Positions 24,228 through 31,643 of a stretch of DNA of 31,871 nucleotides are shown here, piece after piece (position 1 is the first letter of the stretch; each line of letters starts with the position of its first letter). The position numbers and the translations under genes are program-made. The stretch is taken from assembly GCA_034411955.1 (NCBI GenBank), contig DAOUMF010000214.1:1-31871 (forward strand). The letters run 5' to 3'. A model generated the notes under the pieces. The model was not told where the DNA came from. It ran no database searches and saw only the letters and a list, made by a program, of their open reading frames with translations. The DNA is from DAOUMF01 sp034411955 (GTDB lineage Bacteria; Chloroflexota; Dehalococcoidia; SM23-28-2; RBG-16-64-32).

Positions 24228-24766
24228 AGCGGCGAGCCGCGCCGCCGGCGGCGCTGGAAGCGGCCGCCTCCCGGGCGCCTGGCCGGAACCAGGGCCTCCA
24301 GCTCCGGCGGGACGTTGCTCCGCTCCTCCTCCACGATGGGCTGAAGGACGGTTATCGTCTCCGCGAGGCGTCGGGCTACCTCGTCGGCCAGGGGCTCGCT
24401 GAGGGGGTCGTAGGGGATGGTCTGGTGGATGCGCGTCCAGGAGGGCGTCCACTCCTCCAGGTCGACCTGGGCGCCGAGCCGGGCCTGGACCTCCGGCATG
24501 CGGGCGGCCATCACCTCCGCCCAACGGTAGGAGAACTGGCGCTCGCCTTCGAAGTGGAGGCCGATCTCGATGCGTCCTGTCTTGCGGGTGAGCCAGACCT
24601 CGTAGTGGACCTTGGGCGTCCAGTAGTGGAGCTGGAGCCAGACGAAGCGGGTGCGGGCGTTGAATCGGCGCAGCTCCGGGGGCAGGAGCGCCGTGGAGCG
24701 TTCCAAGACCAGCGACATGAAGTCGCGCACGCGCAGGGGCCTGTCCTGAGCCTGTCGAAGGGGCAT
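24224..24766 (-). CDS. hypothetical protein
   Basis: About 180 residues; no family recognised. The body (FNARTRFVWLQLHYWTPK, then VHYEVWLTRKTGRIEIGLHF) looks like a small mixed alpha/beta fold, and the C-terminus is Arg-rich. The start is uncertain: ATG 24766 gives MPLRQAQDRPLRV, which is partly encoded by the dispersed repeat at 24740-24763, while ATG 24718 (MSLVLERST, 164 residues) begins after it. A TATCAT at 24781-24776 could be the -10. The stop overlaps the convergent ROK gene by 4 bases. Confidence 0.65.
   Translation of the reverse strand: MPLRQAQDRPLRVRDFMSLVLERSTALLPPELRRFNARTRFVWLQLHYWTPKVHYEVWLTRKTGRIEIGLHFEGERQFSYRWAEVMAARMPEVQARLGAQVDLEEWTPSWTRIHQTIPYDPLSEPLADEVARRLAETITVLQPIVEEERSNVPPELEALVPARRPGGGRFQRRRRRGSPL
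24740..24763. repeat. short dispersed repeat of the CTTCGACAGGCTCAGGACAG type
   Basis: The minus strand reads CCCCTTCGACAGGCTCAGGA followed by CAGG. I recognise this as a short repeat dispersed in many bacterial genomes and typically translated as FDRLRTG, RQAQDR or LSLSKG. Only one copy is in this window. It lies at the very 5' end of the hypothetical gene and may have changed its start. Confidence 0.7.
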
Positions 24767-24872
24767 GACGGAGCCATGATAGCACCGCCGACGGGGCCGT
24801 TTGGAGGGCGGCGTGCTACAATTTGCGGGTGCGCGGAGGAAATGGCGAGGGAGCCAGGAAAGGGGGCCGTAA

Positions 24873-25505
24873 ATGGTCGCCATCATCGTAGTCGTTGTTA
24901 TCGTTGCCATCATCGTGCTGATCGGCCTAGTGATGGTGGGTATGTACAACGGACTGATCCGGGCGCGGGTGCGGACGCGGGAGGCATGGTCGGGGATCGA
25001 CGTCCAGTTGAAGAGACGGGCCAACCTCATCCCTAACCTGGTGGAGACGGTGAGGGGCTACGCCGCCCACGAGCGGGAGACGTTTGAGGAGGTGACGCGG
25101 GCGCGGTCGATGGTGGAGGAGGCGGGGGACGTGGGTAGCGCCGCCGACGCCAACAATATGCTGACGGGGGCGCTGCGACACCTGTTCGCGGTGGCGGAAA
25201 GGTACCCGGACCTCAAGGCCAACCAGAACTTCCTGGATCTCCAGCGGGAACTGTCGGACCTCGAGGAGAAGATCGCCTACGCGCGGCAGTTCTACAACCG
25301 CAACGTCATGAGCTACAACACGCGCATCCAGACGTTCCCGAACGTGATTATGGCCAACATGTTCGGCTTTGTGCCGTTCGATTTCTTCCAGGCGGAGGAG
25401 GAGGCGCGGGAGGTCCCTGAGGTCAGCTTCGTGCCGCCGTCGGCGGAGCCACCGACTACCCCGCCGTCAGCCTCCGAACCGCCCGCTTCGACACCGGAAC
25501 AGTAA
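24873..25505 (+). CDS. lemA: LemA family protein
   Basis: A 210-residue membrane-anchored protein. The N-terminal helix (about 2-25) is followed by the family core YNGLIRARVRTREAWSGIDV and QLKRRANLIPNLVETVRGYA, the helical middle ending AYARQFYNRNVMSYN, and FPNVIMANMFGF. A Pro/Ser-rich tail follows. LemA proteins are frequent partners of HtpX-type proteases, as here where two M48 genes follow directly. AGGAAAGGGGG lies before the ATG. Confidence 0.94.
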   Translation: MVAIIVVVVIVAIIVLIGLVMVGMYNGLIRARVRTREAWSGIDVQLKRRANLIPNLVETVRGYAAHERETFEEVTRARSMVEEAGDVGSAADANNMLTGALRHLFAVAERYPDLKANQNFLDLQRELSDLEEKIAYARQFYNRNVMSYNTRIQTFPNVIMANMFGFVPFDFFQAEEEAREVPEVSFVPPSAEPPTTPPSASEPPASTPEQ

Positions 25506-25515
25506 AGGTCGCCGC

Positions 25516-26946
25516 GTGGCTGGGAGCGAGCAGCCCGTCCTCATCTACGACCGCATAGAATCGAACCGCCGCAGTACGTTGCTGCTCCTGGTGCTGTTCG
25601 CTGTTGTGCTGCTGCCCGCCGTTGCCTACGTGACGCAGTACCTGATGTTCATCGCGTTTCTTGTGGTACTATCTGGGGTTGCCGCGAACACCACTGTGCA
25701 GATCGTCCTGGCCGCGATCATCGCGGTGGCTGTTATCGTGCTCGCCGCATACGTGCAGTACAGTCATGCGTCCGCTCTGCTGCTCCGGTTCGCCGGGGCG
25801 CGTGGGGCGGGGTGCGACCAGGAACCCGAGCTGTGGCGGATTGTCGAGAACCTGTGCATTGGGGCCGGCCTGCCGCAACCGAGGGTCTACGTGGTGGAAA
25901 CGTTGGCGGCAAACGCCTTCGCTACCGGGTTGGATCCCGAACGTGCGTCGCTTGTGGTCACGCGCGGTCTGCTGGAACTCCTCGACCGGCGTGAGCTGGA
26001 GGCCATCATCGCTCATGAGCTGTCGCAGATAGGCAACTACGACACCCGCTTGAGCACGGTTCTGGCGGCGGGCGTGGGGATGCTTCGCCTCCCTTTCGTC
26101 ATCGTCTCGGGGTTCTTCCGCTCTCTGTTCGAGCTGCACTGGATGCTTGGACTCGGCGCGCTGCTCTATTTCGGCGTCCCGCTTGTGCTCGGCCTGGCCG
26201 TCGGCCTGAGCTTGATTGCCATCAACCCGGCGTTCGGTTCGATCTTGCTGTTCGCCACCGCCCTGCCGCTGTACGTGGTGTTGGGAGCGCCCTTGCTGGG
26301 GCTGCTTATCCAGCGGGCCATATGGCAGCAGCAGGAGTTCCTAGCCGATGCCGACGCTGTCCTGTTGACCCGCAGCGCTGAAGCCCTGGCGCGGGCTCTG
26401 GTGAAGCTAGGCGCGGCCGGTAGTTCTCGAATGAAGGTGGGAAGTGCGACGGCCCACCTCTACGTCGTTGATCCCTTGCCGGAGGATGCACCGTGGTGGG
26501 ACAGGCTCTTCTCAACCCATCCGCCCATAAGGGAGCGCATAGCGGCGCTGGCGGAGGTGGGAGGCGGAGTCGCGGCGCCGGTGCTGCGGGCGGCCGAAGA
26601 GGCCGGAATTAGATTCCGCTATGGGCAGAGGCCTATCGCCGTCACCCAGTCCATGGCGGCGGGAAACAGCGCGCCGACAGACGACATTGCGCCCAGCGAG
26701 GTTGCCGCCGCCAGCGAGGCCAGACGCGCGCCCGTGGCTTTCCGCCTGACTGGTGCGGGCACCACGCTGTACCAGAAGCCAGATGTGGGCTCCGCCCCCC
26801 TGGCGCGCCTTCCGGGCGGGGCCTTGATCACAGTATCGGAGACGGAAGGAGACTTCTTGGGAGTCATTACGACAGACGATTCATTCGGCTACGTATCACG
26901 TTCGGCGCCGATGACCGAGGTTGACCTCGATGAGCCAGCCACCTGA
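25516..26946 (+). CDS. HtpX-like M48 protein with degenerate zinc site (HELSQ) and SH3-like tail
   Basis: A 476-residue membrane protein related to the next gene (both open with VLIYDRI near the start). Membrane segments lie at about 20-55, 60-82 and 185-265. The zinc motif reads H167-E168-L-S-Q171: the second His is Gln (CAG at 26026-26028), one base from CAC. The third ligand E274 (QQEFLADAD) remains. Proteolysis is therefore doubtful; it may be a non-catalytic partner. After the STHPPIRERIAAL signature there is a linker and an SH3-like domain (about 410-470, ending DSFGYVSRS), not usual in HtpX. The GTG start 10 bases after lemA follows AAAGG. It overlaps the next gene by 17 bases. Confidence 0.88.
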   Translation: MAGSEQPVLIYDRIESNRRSTLLLLVLFAVVLLPAVAYVTQYLMFIAFLVVLSGVAANTTVQIVLAAIIAVAVIVLAAYVQYSHASALLLRFAGARGAGCDQEPELWRIVENLCIGAGLPQPRVYVVETLAANAFATGLDPERASLVVTRGLLELLDRRELEAIIAHELSQIGNYDTRLSTVLAAGVGMLRLPFVIVSGFFRSLFELHWMLGLGALLYFGVPLVLGLAVGLSLIAINPAFGSILLFATALPLYVVLGAPLLGLLIQRAIWQQQEFLADADAVLLTRSAEALARALVKLGAAGSSRMKVGSATAHLYVVDPLPEDAPWWDRLFSTHPPIRERIAALAEVGGGVAAPVLRAAEEAGIRFRYGQRPIAVTQSMAAGNSAPTDDIAPSEVAAASEARRAPVAFRLTGAGTTLYQKPDVGSAPLARLPGGALITVSETEGDFLGVITTDDSFGYVSRSAPMTEVDLDEPAT

Positions 26947-27856
26947 CCGCGTCCTCATCTACGACCGTATAGACGCCAACCGCAGGAACACGTTCCTGTT
27001 GCTCTTCGTGTTCGTGGCGCTGCTGGCAGGGGCGTCCATCGCCATGGGGGTCATCCTGGGGCTGCCCTACCCCTTCGCCCCGCTGCTTATCATCCCCTTC
27101 CTGGTCGTCGCCCTGGTGAGCTACTACAGTTCGTCGCGGGTGGCCCTGGCTATCTCCCAGGCGCGGGAGGTGACGAAGGAAGAAGAGCCAGAGCTGTTCC
27201 GCACAGTGGAGAACCTGTGCATCGGGGCCGGGCTGCCGATGCCCAAGGTCTACGTCATTGAGGACGGCTCCCCCAACGCCTTCGCCACCGGCCGCGACCC
27301 TGACCACGCTGCTATCGCCGTCACCCGCGGCCTCCTGCAGAAGCTGGACAGGTTAGAGCTGGAGGGAGTCATCGCCCACGAGCTCTCCCACATCGGCAAC
27401 TACGATATCCGGGTGATGACCATCGTTGTGGTGCTGGTGGGCCTGGCGGCGCTCATGGCCGACTTTGCCCTGCGGCTCACCTTTTGGGGTGCCGGACGCC
27501 GGTCCGGCAACCGCGGCCGCAGCGGCGGCGCCGGGGTGGCGATCATCTACGCCATCGCCCTGGTGGCCATCATCCTGACCCCGATCGTCGCTCAGCTTAT
27601 CCGCTTCGCTGTCTCCCGCCAGCGGGAGTTCCTGGCCGACGCCTCGGGCGCGCTGCTGTGCCGCAACCCGGACGCCCTGGCCCGCGCTCTGGAGAAGATA
27701 TCCGCCGACCCCGACCCGCTGGAGGTGGCGAACAAAGCGACCGCCCACCTCTACATCAACAACCCCCTCCGCGAGCATCAGAGCTTTCTGAACAACCTGT
27801 TCGCTACGCACCCGCCCATCGAGGAGCGGGTGCAACTGTTGCGGGCGATGACGTAA
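26930..27856 (+). CDS. htpX: HtpX-like M48 zinc metalloprotease
   Basis: A 308-residue membrane protease with intact zinc ligands: H150-E151-x2-H154 (AHELSHIGNYD) and E233 (SRQREFLADAS). Membrane helices lie at about 22-65, 163-187 and 202-225, and the chain ends with THPPIEERVQLL. The ATG lies 17 bases before the stop of the degenerate paralogue, so translation is coupled. With lemA it forms the known lemA-htpX pairing. The paired active and inactive M48 proteins could form a hetero-oligomer, which is inference. Confidence 0.94.
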   Translation: MSQPPDRVLIYDRIDANRRNTFLLLFVFVALLAGASIAMGVILGLPYPFAPLLIIPFLVVALVSYYSSSRVALAISQAREVTKEEEPELFRTVENLCIGAGLPMPKVYVIEDGSPNAFATGRDPDHAAIAVTRGLLQKLDRLELEGVIAHELSHIGNYDIRVMTIVVVLVGLAALMADFALRLTFWGAGRRSGNRGRSGGAGVAIIYAIALVAIILTPIVAQLIRFAVSRQREFLADASGALLCRNPDALARALEKISADPDPLEVANKATAHLYINNPLREHQSFLNNLFATHPPIEERVQLLRAMT

Positions 27857-27904
27857 GGGCTCGGAAGACTCGATCGGTCGTGCGTCTGGCTCCGTCGGCG
27901 GAGG

Positions 27905-28951
27905 CTACGGCACCACCTCTACGCCCCGGCCCTTGATCATTTCGCCGACCCGCCAGACGGGCAGCTCGGCGGCGGCGAAGCGGGCTTCCACGTCGGCGGC
28001 CTTGCCGGGGGCGACGGCCAGGAGGAGGCCACCCGAGGTCTGGGCGTCGAACAGGATGTGCTGCAGCTCCTCGCTGACATCGCCGGAGAAGGTGACCTTG
28101 TCCTGAAGGTGGCTGCGGTTGCGGGAAGCGCCGCCGGTGATTATGCCCTTGGAAGCGTAGTCGAGGGCACCGGGGAGCAGCGGCATGCGGCCGGCGCTGA
28201 GGCGGAGGGCCATGTCGCTGGCGGCGGCTACCTCGTAGGCGTGGCCGAGGATGCCGTAGCCGGTGACGTCGGTGAGGGCGTGGGCCTGCACGTCCCGGGC
28301 GATGTGGGAGGGATGACGGTTGAGCCGGGTCATCCACTCGGTGGCGGTGCGGAGGTGCTCCGGCTTCGCCTCGTTGGCCATGGCAGCGGTGGTGATGATA
28401 CCGGTGCCCAGGGGCTTGCTGAGGTAGAGCACGTCGCCCGGCCGGGCCCCGGTCTTGGCGAGGATGCGCTTGGGATGGACGAGGCCGAGGACGCAGAGGC
28501 CGTACTTGGGCTCGGCGTCGATGATGGTGTGGCCACCGGCGATGACCGCGCCCGCCTCGGCCACCTTGTCCGCTGAGCCCTGGAGGATCTTGCCGACGGT
28601 CTCGTGAGCGAGGTCCTCGGGGAAAGCGGCGACGTTGAGGGCGAGGATGACCTCGGCGCCCATGGCGTAGACGTCGCTCATGGCGTTGGCGGCGGCGATG
28701 GCCCCGTACTGGTAGGGGTCGTCCACGAGAGGGGCGAAGAAATCCAGCGTGAGCACCACCGCGCGCTCGTCGTCGAGCTTGTATACGGCGGCGTCGTCGG
28801 GCGCGGCCAGACCGACCAGGAGGTCGGGGTGCTGGTCGACTTGTCTATCGCTGAGGTAACGCAGGACCTGCGTCAGGGCTTCCGCCCCCGCCTTGCCGGC
28901 TCAACCGGCGCAGGAGGCCAGCTCGGTGAGGCGCACCGGCTTCGTGGCCAT
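27905..28951 (-). CDS. selD: selenide, water dikinase SelD, predicted selenoprotein (CAGU)
   Basis: A 348-residue enzyme that makes selenophosphate from selenide and ATP for selenocysteine and selenouridine synthesis. The frame must be read through TGA at 28903-28901: LTELASC14-A-G-U17-AGK, where Cys forms are CAGC. Downstream are PDDAAVYKL, LDFFAPLVDDPY, the glycine-rich GGHTIIDAEPKYGL and DVLYLSKPLGTGI, all typical. The ATG at 28951 has AAGGAG upstream; a start at 28759 inside the gene would lose the catalytic end. Sec-containing SelD is known in bacteria. The gene is convergent with the lemA-htpX operon. No selA, selB or selC is in the window. Confidence 0.93.
28870..28891 (-). promoter_or_regulatory. 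SECIS-like hairpin in selD
   Basis: On the minus strand, GCG pairs with CGC at the ends and GGGC with GCCC at the top, closing a GGAA loop, with G/TGA unpaired between. It starts 9 bases after the TGA; the loop starts 17 bases after it and begins GG, as expected of bacterial SECIS elements. It is the same total length (22) as the hairpin in the DsbA-like gene. Confidence 0.75.
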
Positions 28952-28966
28952 GGACTCTCCTTTCCG

Positions 28967-28983
28967 GCGGACGATACGTCCGC
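28967..28983. promoter_or_regulatory. 7-3-7 perfect palindrome before selD
   Basis: GCGGACG-ATA-CGTCCGC on the plus strand, 15 bases before the selD ATG and just after the predicted transcription start. It could be an operator or a 5' hairpin. Confidence 0.5.
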
Positions 28984-28990
28984 ACAAGCC

Positions 28991-29020
28991 AGTATAGATG
29001 TGCGGCGAGGAGGACGACAA
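28991..29020 (-). promoter_or_regulatory. probable selD promoter
   Basis: TTGTCG (29020-29015), 18 bases, TATACT (28996-28991) on the minus strand, placing the start next to the palindrome at 28967-28983. Confidence 0.5.
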
Positions 29021-29067
29021 CAACGTTGAGTTTGTGTTCGGTGCCGTTCCGCGAGAGAATTGGTGGA

Positions 29068-30099
29068 ATGAAGCGCTTGCCGGTGGGTCTCTTCGTGCTG
29101 CCGCTGCTCTGCTTGCTGTCCGCGGCCGCGTGCGGGGGCGGCGCCGCCCAGCCAGCGGTGAGCATCAGCCCCCGCCCGGAGCCCACGCCGACACCGGAGT
29201 CCGCGCCGACACCGGAGCCCGCCTCCACTCTTGTCCCGGCGACAGCGGTGGCTGTGCCCACGGTGAGCCTGCCGGAGGTGAAGTCGCTGGAGCACCTGAG
29301 CGCGGACGTGGCGGTGCCGGCGCTACCGGCGACCTTCGCCCCGTCTTCGGAGGACCCGGCCTTGGAAGCCCTCATTCGAACCACGCTGTCCGGCTACAAG
29401 GGGAAGTACTCCGTGGTGGTGCGCAACCTGGAGGACGGGCGCTCCGCCTCTCTAAACGAGGGTCAGGTGTACTATGCGGCCAGCCTGTTCAAGCTGGCCC
29501 TCCTCCTGGAGGCCTACCGCCAGCGCGACGCGGGGGAGATCGACTTCTCACAGGTGGTGACGCTGGACGAGGAGTACGCTGGCTACGACTTAGGCACCCT
29601 GGAATCGCTGGAGCTGGAGGTGGGCGACATGCTGGCCCTGGCCGACGCCCTGAAGGCGATGATCATCGTGAGCGATACTCCCACGGCAGTGATGGTGCAG
29701 GACGTGGTGAATCCCTGGCGGGTGGACCAGACGCTGAGATCGCTGGGGATCAACGCTATGTCCGTGATGACCACCGAGCTGCCCACGACGGCACGGGACA
29801 TGGCCCTGCTGATGGAGGCGGTGGCTGCGGGCAAGGGCGTGACGGCGGAGTCGCGGGGCGAGATGCTGGCGCTGCTGCTCCAGGAGTGGATCCGGGGCGG
29901 CATCCCGTCCGGCGTGCCGGCCAACTCGGCGGTGGCCCACAAGACGGGCAACCTGACCAACGCCACCCACGATGTGGCGCTGGTGTGGGGCCCAGGCGGG
30001 CCGTACATCATCGCGGTGCTGACCGACCGCTCCTGGGACTGGGAGCCGACGGTGGCGGTCTCGCGGGCGGTGTGGGACTACTTCGCCACCAACCCATAG
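29068..30099 (+). CDS. class A beta-lactamase-like serine hydrolase, lipoprotein
   Basis: A 343-residue exported protein. The signal ends in a lipobox (SAAAC, Cys22) and is followed by a Pro/Thr/Glu linker to about residue 65. The catalytic domain (about 95-340) has S139-L-F-K142 (active-site Ser), S202-D-T204 in the SDN position, and K292-T-G294 (HKTG). It may hydrolyse beta-lactams or act on cell-wall peptides; sequence alone does not decide and the low-activity serine hydrolase type is common. The ATG at 29068 (GGTGG upstream) gives a clean signal; an in-frame ATG at 29026 would precede it by 14 codons. Confidence 0.88.
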   Translation: MKRLPVGLFVLPLLCLLSAAACGGGAAQPAVSISPRPEPTPTPESAPTPEPASTLVPATAVAVPTVSLPEVKSLEHLSADVAVPALPATFAPSSEDPALEALIRTTLSGYKGKYSVVVRNLEDGRSASLNEGQVYYAASLFKLALLLEAYRQRDAGEIDFSQVVTLDEEYAGYDLGTLESLELEVGDMLALADALKAMIIVSDTPTAVMVQDVVNPWRVDQTLRSLGINAMSVMTTELPTTARDMALLMEAVAAGKGVTAESRGEMLALLLQEWIRGGIPSGVPANSAVAHKTGNLTNATHDVALVWGPGGPYIIAVLTDRSWDWEPTVAVSRAVWDYFATNP

Positions 30100-30102
30100 C
30101 CC

Positions 30103-30798
30103 ATGGCGAGGACGAGGACGAAGGCGCCGCCGCTCACGCCCGGGGGGATCGTGGAGGGGCTGTCGGCCCTGTACGGCCGGCCGGTGTGGCGGCCGCACGG
30201 CGACGCGATGACGGAGCTGGTGCTCACCATCCTCTCTCAGAATACGTCGGACGCCAACTCCGGCCGCGCCTTCATGCGGCTCCGGTCGCGCTTTCCCACG
30301 TGGGAGACGCTGATGGCGGCCGACCCAGGGGAGATCGAGAGCGAGATCAGGGTGGGCGGACTGGCGGCGACCAAGGCGCCTCGTATTAAGGCGATCCTGG
30401 ATGAGGTGTGGCAGCGTCTGGGCTCCTTCGACCTGTCGTTCCTGGGGGAGATGCCGCTGGCGGAGGCGAAAGCGTGGCTACGGTCGCTGCCGGGGGTGGG
30501 GCCGAAGACGACGGCCTGCGTGTTGATGTTCGCCCTGGGGCGGCCGGCGCTGCCGGTGGACACCCACGTGGGGCGGATAGCGCGGCGACTGGGCCTGGTA
30601 CCGGCCAAGACGGGCGCAGCGGAGGCCCACGACCTGCTGGAGGCGATGCTGGCCCCCGAGGAGGTCTATCCGTTCCACGTCTCGCTGATCAAGCACGGGC
30701 GTCGGCTGTGCCGGGCGCAGCGTCCTCTGTGCGCCGACTGCCCTCTACGCGACCGCTGCCCCACGGCGCCGCTGTACCTGGGGACGAAGCAGGAATAG
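30103..30798 (+). CDS. endonuclease III-like DNA glycosylase/AP lyase
   Basis: A 231-residue base-excision repair enzyme of the Nth family for oxidised pyrimidines. The helix-hairpin-helix is LPGVGPKTTACVL with catalytic K135, followed by catalytic D153 in ALPVDTHVGRIARRLG. The C-terminal cluster loop C203-x6-C210-x2-C213-x5-C219 binds [4Fe-4S]. It starts 3 bases after the beta-lactamase-like gene and is probably co-transcribed, without an obvious functional link. N-terminal residues 1-10 are basic. Confidence 0.94.
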   Translation: MARTRTKAPPLTPGGIVEGLSALYGRPVWRPHGDAMTELVLTILSQNTSDANSGRAFMRLRSRFPTWETLMAADPGEIESEIRVGGLAATKAPRIKAILDEVWQRLGSFDLSFLGEMPLAEAKAWLRSLPGVGPKTTACVLMFALGRPALPVDTHVGRIARRLGLVPAKTGAAEAHDLLEAMLAPEEVYPFHVSLIKHGRRLCRAQRPLCADCPLRDRCPTAPLYLGTKQE

Positions 30799-30870
30799 GC
30801 CACCTGAGGCCGTAATGTTCGCTCAACACCTCTCCTCGGTGTTATGCTGCCAGGTGCTGATGACGGATAA

Positions 30871-30894
30871 GGTTGTTCATGCGGGGGAGCAACC
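30871..30894 (+). other. hairpin in the leader of the following gene
   Basis: GGTTGTTC (30871-30878) pairs with GAGCAACC (30887-30894), one G-U pair, 8-base loop. It lies about 50 bases before the ATG at 30944 in a gene-free gap of 145 bases that otherwise shows nothing. Confidence 0.35.
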
Positions 30895-30943
30895 GTTGAG
30901 TTCCTGGCGTTGGTCGGTTCCTGAATCACTAGAGGAGGGAGCG

Positions 30944-31564
30944 ATGGACGTTCTGATATGGCGCGATTCCGACGGTGATGAATACGCCTTCTGTTCAATC
31001 AAGTGTCTGCAGGAACATGTCGTTGAGGAAGTCGAGACTGTGGAGAGGTTGAAGGCCCAATGGGAACGTGAATGGGAGGATATTCCCGAGGCCAAACCTG
31101 TCCGCGTTTTGGCGAAGGGTGAGCCATTACCCCCAGCCAATGAGCCACTTGGAGTCTGTTACAACTGCCTTGAGTCTCTTGAGGAAGAAGGCGAAGAAGA
31201 AGAGGCTATCATCGGAAATGACATGGAAGGGTTGGCCTCCCGTGAACGCGAAACAGTAAGCGGCGTACAGGGCGTGACTGGAGGTCAACGGCTGGTCGAA
31301 GGTGCGGGTACACCGTCACCAGGTGTGGGGGAGGCTGCCGCGTCGACCGTTGCCGTCATCACTGCCCTCATAGCAACGGTGACATTCACCGTGCTTGGCT
31401 TCATTTGGATCTGGTCAATCGGTGGGCTTGGGGCAGCGATTCTCGCTGCGATTTTCCTCTGGTGGATACCAGCGACTGTAGGATACTGGGTGGGATTGGC
31501 GGTTGTTCTCCCGTTTCTTGTTGCGTTGGGTGTCTTTAGAGGCGCTCGAGGGGCCAAGGGCTGA
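30944..31564 (+). CDS. membrane protein with N-terminal Cys-pair region
   Basis: A 206-residue protein of unknown function. The ATG at 30944 follows AGAGGAGGG. The N-terminal part has two Cys pairs, FCSIKC and VCYNC, about 70 residues apart, which might bind zinc, separated by an acidic helical region. Two hydrophobic segments lie at about 128-158 and 162-200. Its base composition and codon use are more AT-rich than the genes before it, which hints at acquisition by transfer. The open frame extends upstream to 30815 without a ribosome site. Confidence 0.7.
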   Translation: MDVLIWRDSDGDEYAFCSIKCLQEHVVEEVETVERLKAQWEREWEDIPEAKPVRVLAKGEPLPPANEPLGVCYNCLESLEEEGEEEEAIIGNDMEGLASRERETVSGVQGVTGGQRLVEGAGTPSPGVGEAAASTVAVITALIATVTFTVLGFIWIWSIGGLGAAILAAIFLWWIPATVGYWVGLAVVLPFLVALGVFRGARGAKG

Positions 31565-31643
31565 ATCTGATTCAAACGCCCTCAAGCTTCCTGACCAAGA
31601 CGGCAACGCGGCGAAGCATGAAAGTCTATGCGGTGAAGACCGG

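Noticed and set aside
27857..27904. bidirectional terminator between htpX and selD
   Set aside because: The only hairpin is short with a mismatch, and no T tract is seen on either strand.
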